A DNA stretch of 64,000 bases, from positions 38,579-102,578 of IMG/VR virus record IMGVR_UViG_3300008954_000020, one strand, 5' to 3'. This document shows, one piece after another, positions 61,218 through 64,000 of this stretch. The notes under the pieces were generated by a model, which made no database searches, was not told where the DNA came from, and saw only the letters and a program-made list of their open reading frames with translations. Every line of letters begins with the position of its first letter. Position 1 is the first letter of the stretch. A program made the translations under genes and the position numbers. Source of the DNA: a virus.

Positions 61218-62117
61218 TCAATCTTCGGAAGCAAGCTTTTCGAAGTACGAAAGGGCGTCTTCACCCTCAGTAGTAGTAGTTTCGGTAGTAGTATCATCAC
61301 TCTTACCGAATGCTTCTTCTGCCATGGCTGCACCATCAGACACATCAGCATCTTCAGCAGTAGGAGCAATAGTAGTATCTACATCCTTACCAAGAACGGT
61401 TTGAAGTCTATCCTTCAATTCGTCATAAGTTTTGAACTGGTCATCAGCAATAAACTCATTAAGGTCAGTCTGTGTCTTCCACAATTCTTCCAACTTATCA
61501 TCATCACCATCAAGTAGTGCAGTAGACGAATCAAACTCACTCTTGTCGTAGTTGATAAATCCAGCAACCTTGCGAACCTTAAGACGGAAGTTTGCACCCT
61601 TCCAGAAATCGAATGGATTTACTGGGGACTCATCTTCAAACTCAGGATTCATAGATTCCATAATCTTATCAAAAATCTTCTTACCAAACTTATAGAGAAA
61701 AACCTTGCCCTCATTCTCAGGGTTCTTGGGGTCACTCAAAACCATAATATTTGCAATGTAAGTAAGACGGCGCTTTTGCTTACGGGCAACATCTTTGCCC
61801 TTTTCAGTACCAGAATTCCACAACCTACTGTTAAGTTCTGAAACTGGGTCTTTTTCGCCACGGGTAGTGAGAGAATTCTCAATATACCAGCCGCCTGGCC
61901 CTTGGAAACCGTGATTCCAAACACGAACCCACGGAAGTTCGGCACCTTCTGATGCAGGCAAGAAACGAATAATAGCAAATCCGTTTGATGCATTGTCAAG
62001 TTCTGGACGCCAGAATCGGTCATCCTTGTAAGACTTCTTTGTATCGTTCATTTCTTCTAACTTCGTCTTAAGAAAGTCAGTGTTACTTGAACGCTTTTTC
62101 ATATCGTTGAAACTCAT
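61218..62117 (-). CDS. gp32: Single-stranded DNA-binding protein gp32
   Basis: Coats single-stranded DNA in replication and recombination. It has 299 residues (T4: 301). The start MSFNDMKKRSSNTDFLKTKLEEM, the core (FWRPELDNASNGFAIIRFLPA, LPWVRVWNHGF, GGWYIENSLTT) and the acidic C-terminal tail (DDTTTETTTTEGEDALSYFEKLA) are typical. I use the ATG at 62117 with AAGGAG at good spacing; the open frame upstream runs into the promoter. T4 zinc residues are not obvious here, since the core has few Cys. Confidence 0.93.
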   Translation of the reverse strand: MSFNDMKKRSSNTDFLKTKLEEMNDTKKSYKDDRFWRPELDNASNGFAIIRFLPASEGAELPWVRVWNHGFQGPGGWYIENSLTTRGEKDPVSELNSRLWNSGTEKGKDVARKQKRRLTYIANIMVLSDPKNPENEGKVFLYKFGKKIFDKIMESMNPEFEDESPVNPFDFWKGANFRLKVRKVAGFINYDKSEFDSSTALLDGDDDKLEELWKTQTDLNEFIADDQFKTYDELKDRLQTVLGKDVDTTIAPTAEDADVSDGAAMAEEAFGKSDDTTTETTTTEGEDALSYFEKLASED

Positions 62118-62167
62118 GCAGTATCTCCTTATATTTCTGAATATAGTTTTCGTATTACGATGTGTAT

Positions 62168-62195
62168 ATTTTAACATATATTTCATATATGTCAA
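62168..62195 (-). promoter_or_regulatory. Early-type promoter of gp32
   Basis: Minus strand: TTGACA (62190-62195), 16-bp spacer, TAAAAT (62168-62173) with TGT before the -10. Expected start near 62161 gives a 44-base leader. Confidence 0.85.
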
Positions 62196-62211
62196 GCATT
62201 ATTTTTGCGAT

Positions 62212-62430
62212 TTAAATTGGTAGTTTTGCGGTGTCTGGTAAGATATTCAAACCTAGACCTTCGTTGTGTAATTTATTAATAATTGATTTTGAAAGATATT
62301 TAGAAGCAAGTGCGGGTTCTATGCGATAATGTTCACATAGACTAAGAATCGCTTCAATATATCCATCTCCCATTGTCTCAACTTTATCTTCTACTTCTTT
62401 TGAAAATTCTTCGGGGGTTAATTCTAACAT
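62212..62430 (-). CDS. gp33: Late promoter co-activator gp33
   Basis: A small RNA-polymerase-bound protein that links gp55-containing polymerase to the gp45 clamp. It has 72 residues (T4: 112). LTPEEFSKEVEDKV at the start and YIEAILSLCEHYRIEPALASKYLSKSIINKL follow the pattern of the short gp33 of marine T4-like phages. It lies upstream of gp32, close to its place in T4. GGAG stands before the ATG at 62430. Confidence 0.75.
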   Translation of the reverse strand: MLELTPEEFSKEVEDKVETMGDGYIEAILSLCEHYRIEPALASKYLSKSIINKLHNEGLGLNILPDTAKLPI

Positions 62431-62446
62431 TGTATTTTTCTCCTGT

Positions 62447-62454
62447 TATAAATA
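62447..62454 (+). promoter_or_regulatory. Plus-strand late promoter
   Basis: An exact TATAAATA on the plus strand in the 69-base divergent gap between gp33 and the lone plus-strand gene. Expected start near 62460 gives a leader of about 40 bases. Confidence 0.75.
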
Positions 62455-62499
62455 AGGGTGGTATGATATGTAGGTCACTAAATTTAAGGGGAACCCAAT

Positions 62500-62718
62500 A
62501 TGAGTAATGCTAATCACGGAGTTGCGTTTAGCGCATCGGTCGATTTAAATAAGGCTGGTATGAAGGGATTTATCATGGCAGCGGATGGAACTATTCGACT
62601 TCAGTTTGCCGATGGCACAACAACTGATATTGTTGTGAATAAAGGCGTTCAATATAACATGAATTTTGATGCGATTCTTGCTGCCGGCACCACACAGGCC
62701 GGTACTGCTCTTTATTGA
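62500..62718 (+). CDS. Lone plus-strand late gene, possible small virion protein
   Basis: 72 residues, beta-rich and with few charges: GVAFSASVDLNKAGMKGFIMAADGTIRL, then FADGTTTDIVVNKGVQYNMNFDAILAAGTTQAG. It has AAGGGG before the ATG and its own TATAAATA late promoter, although its neighbours are minus-strand genes. The composition resembles small decoration or spike proteins of phage heads, but I cannot name a family. The last 7 bases overlap the end of the convergent nuclease gene. Confidence 0.65.
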   Translation: MSNANHGVAFSASVDLNKAGMKGFIMAADGTIRLQFADGTTTDIVVNKGVQYNMNFDAILAAGTTQAGTALY

Positions 62719-63374
62719 TTGTGTTTTCTGTAATTAACAATGGTTTTGTGTAGTTTATCTACATAATCCATTGGATTTGCAACAAACACTTGATTATCAC
62801 CAGTATCACAAGAAATTAAGATCACGATATTCTTTATCGGGGTCTTTGTTCTTTCTTGGAACATAATAGCGTATGCAGTTGCTTGTTCGTAGTAATTTTG
62901 TATATCTGACTTTCTTTTGGGTTTATTTGAACCCTTGAAGTCGATAATAGACAATTCACCATCAAATTCAGCAATACAATCCACTCGTCCTGCGAGTTTT
63001 AGGGTATGTGACCATAATGGTTTTTCTAAACCAACAATATTGTCAATTCGGTGTAAATCATCTGCTAATTGATAAAACAACTGTGAGTCTGTAGATTCTG
63101 CTTCTGCAAGATACGACTCATCGTTGCTTAAATAATTCTCTATGATTTTGTGTAACCGATTTCCCCGACTAAGAACTCGTTTAGATTCTTCGGGGTTTTT
63201 TCTACGCCATTCTGCAAAGAATGCTCGTTTCTCCCAACCAGTTACGGTAGTTACACTTGGGTAACTTTTACCTTCTGGTGTTTGATAGTATCGAGTACCA
63301 TCGGGATTTGTTTCGGCTTCTAATTCTGCCCATAAGGGACTTTCAACATGATTAAACATTTTATTCACTAACAT
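62712..63374 (-). CDS. PD-(D/E)XK (RecB/Cas4-like) exonuclease
   Basis: 220 residues. The nuclease core is visible: RGNRLHKIIENYL near residue 70, then GRVDCIAEFDGELSIIDFKGSNK near 128, giving the D...(D)xK motif (VD, IIDFKG), followed by QATAYAIMF as motif IV. The N-terminus (YYQTPEGKSYPSVTTVTGW) is typical of the phage family used in T4-like marine viruses for DNA end processing. It has AGGAAAG before the ATG at 63374. Confidence 0.8.
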   Translation of the reverse strand: MLVNKMFNHVESPLWAELEAETNPDGTRYYQTPEGKSYPSVTTVTGWEKRAFFAEWRRKNPEESKRVLSRGNRLHKIIENYLSNDESYLAEAESTDSQLFYQLADDLHRIDNIVGLEKPLWSHTLKLAGRVDCIAEFDGELSIIDFKGSNKPKRKSDIQNYYEQATAYAIMFQERTKTPIKNIVILISCDTGDNQVFVANPMDYVDKLHKTIVNYRKHNQ

Positions 63375-63390
63375 AATAAATCTTTCCTAT

Positions 63391-63419
63391 ATTCTACCAG
63401 TTCTTATTAATAAAGTCAA
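63391..63419 (-). promoter_or_regulatory. Possible promoter of the nuclease gene
   Basis: Minus strand: TTGACT (63414-63419), 17-bp spacer, TAGAAT (63391-63396). It is weaker than the five TTGACA sites and overlaps the end of the upstream gene. Confidence 0.5.
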
Positions 63420-64000
63420 GCAATTTCTTTTCGTCATCAGAAATTGACATTCTCGCTCCTGTTCCTAAGTTATCTGCATGGGGAGTTTCATAAACAGATT
63501 CTTTGATACCAAAACTCTTCTCAAACTTCTTACGACTCTTCTCGTCCTTGAACTTGATATTCACGGTATACTTCTTGTAGTCACCACTAAGACCAAATTT
63601 AGCAATCATTCCCTTAGTCAACGCCGATGTACCTGCATCCATCAGTTTTTCATATTCTTTTTTATCTTTTGCTTGATAAAGTCGTTCGACATCCGAGGGA
63701 TGAGTATCTTTCTTATATGAACCTTGTCCTGTTCGAACTAGTGGAATTGATTCTGCTTCATCTACTTCATTGGATTCATCATATGGGCCATATCCCTTGG
63801 GTGTAACCTCAGAAGTTGAATGAGAAAATTCACCTTTGTTCTTGTGTGCATATTTCCCAATTGCTTTTTTGTGCATGTCCTTGGTCATACCAGTAATAAC
63901 GACTCTATACTTACCCTTGTATCTTTCGACACCTTTGTTTGCTAGTCCCACGGCAGAATTCTCAACATCCTTTGCAAATTGTTTTGCATCTCGTTCACTT
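63394..64000 (-). CDS. Unknown protein (5' end outside the window)
   Basis: At least 201 residues are visible and the frame is open to the window edge, so the start is missing. It is basic and Lys/Gly-rich: SERDAKQFAKDVENS, GKYRVVITGMTKDMHKKAIGKYAHKN, and a C-terminal part YKKYTVNIKFKDEKSRKKFEKSF then ARMSISDDEKKLLDFINKNW. I do not recognise the family. A GTG at 63951 could start a shorter form, but nothing supports it. Confidence 0.6.
   Translation of the reverse strand, partial: SERDAKQFAKDVENSAVGLANKGVERYKGKYRVVITGMTKDMHKKAIGKYAHKNKGEFSHSTSEVTPKGYGPYDESNEVDEAESIPLVRTGQGSYKKDTHPSDVERLYQAKDKKEYEKLMDAGTSALTKGMIAKFGLSGDYKKYTVNIKFKDEKSRKKFEKSFGIKESVYETPHADNLGTGARMSISDDEKKLLDFINKNW

Noticed and set aside
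1-64000. tRNA genes, CRISPR arrays, insertion sequences, attachment sites
   Set aside because: I found no cloverleaf-like sequence, no regularly spaced direct repeats, no transposase or integrase and no terminal inverted repeats of the kind expected.

Overview
This window is the structural and replication core of a large, strictly lytic T4-like myovirus (Caudoviricetes). The T4 modules follow one another in the order known from marine and cyanophage T4-like genomes, with small intergenic gaps and many ATGA, GTGA and TAATG stop/start overlaps. Bulk DNA is AT-rich, but the capsid and porin genes are visibly richer in G+C. I see no integrase, insertion sequence, CRISPR array, tRNA or rRNA gene, and no gene-free stretch longer than 300 bases.

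Layout. (1) 1-9387, minus strand: uvsY, dCMP deaminase, uvsW, an LSm-like protein, gp55 late sigma factor, gp47/gp46 nuclease complex, RNase H, gp45 clamp and gp44 clamp loader (cut by the window start), plus small unknown proteins. (2) 9422-27352, minus: head and neck. This runs from gp13, a 1413-residue fibre, gp14, gp15, gp16/gp17 terminase, gp18 sheath, gp19 tube, gp20 portal, core proteins, gp21 protease and gp22 scaffold to the gp23 capsid and a second tube-like protein. (3) 27361-54689, minus: fibres and baseplate. It contains an unknown protein, a beta-helix fibre, a collar-domain fibre, a pectate-lyase-fold fibre, a 1861-residue protein, gp8, gp7-like, gp6, gp25, a membrane GAF-like protein, a PAAR tip, two small tail proteins, gp5-like, gp27-like, gp53 and gp48. 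(4) 54714-59645, plus: gp4, a gp2-like candidate, gp54, gp26 with a probable -1 frameshift extension, and a tape-measure protein. (5) 59699-64000, mostly minus: an outer-membrane porin, a 57-residue membrane peptide with a structured leader, gp32, gp33, one lone plus-strand late gene, a PD-(D/E)XK nuclease and a partial unknown gene.

Two promoter classes are readable. Five sites have an exact TTGACA, a 16-bp spacer and a TATAAT-like -10. They stand before gp45, gp55, uvsY, gp32 and the porin operon, and look like early promoters for host RNA polymerase. Copies of TATAAATA stand before virion genes and match the T4 late promoter. The phage encodes the three factors needed to use that element: gp55, gp33 and the gp45 clamp.

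Most noteworthy are: a nearly textbook programmed -1 frameshift signal at the end of gp26 just upstream of the tape measure; a phage-borne OprO/OprP-like porin under an early-type promoter, behind a palindrome that appears to be terminator and promoter at once and a leader of four consecutive hairpins; and a linker motif in that porin that suggests, without proving, a planctomycete-like host. Product names rest on my recall of family signatures; no database search was run.
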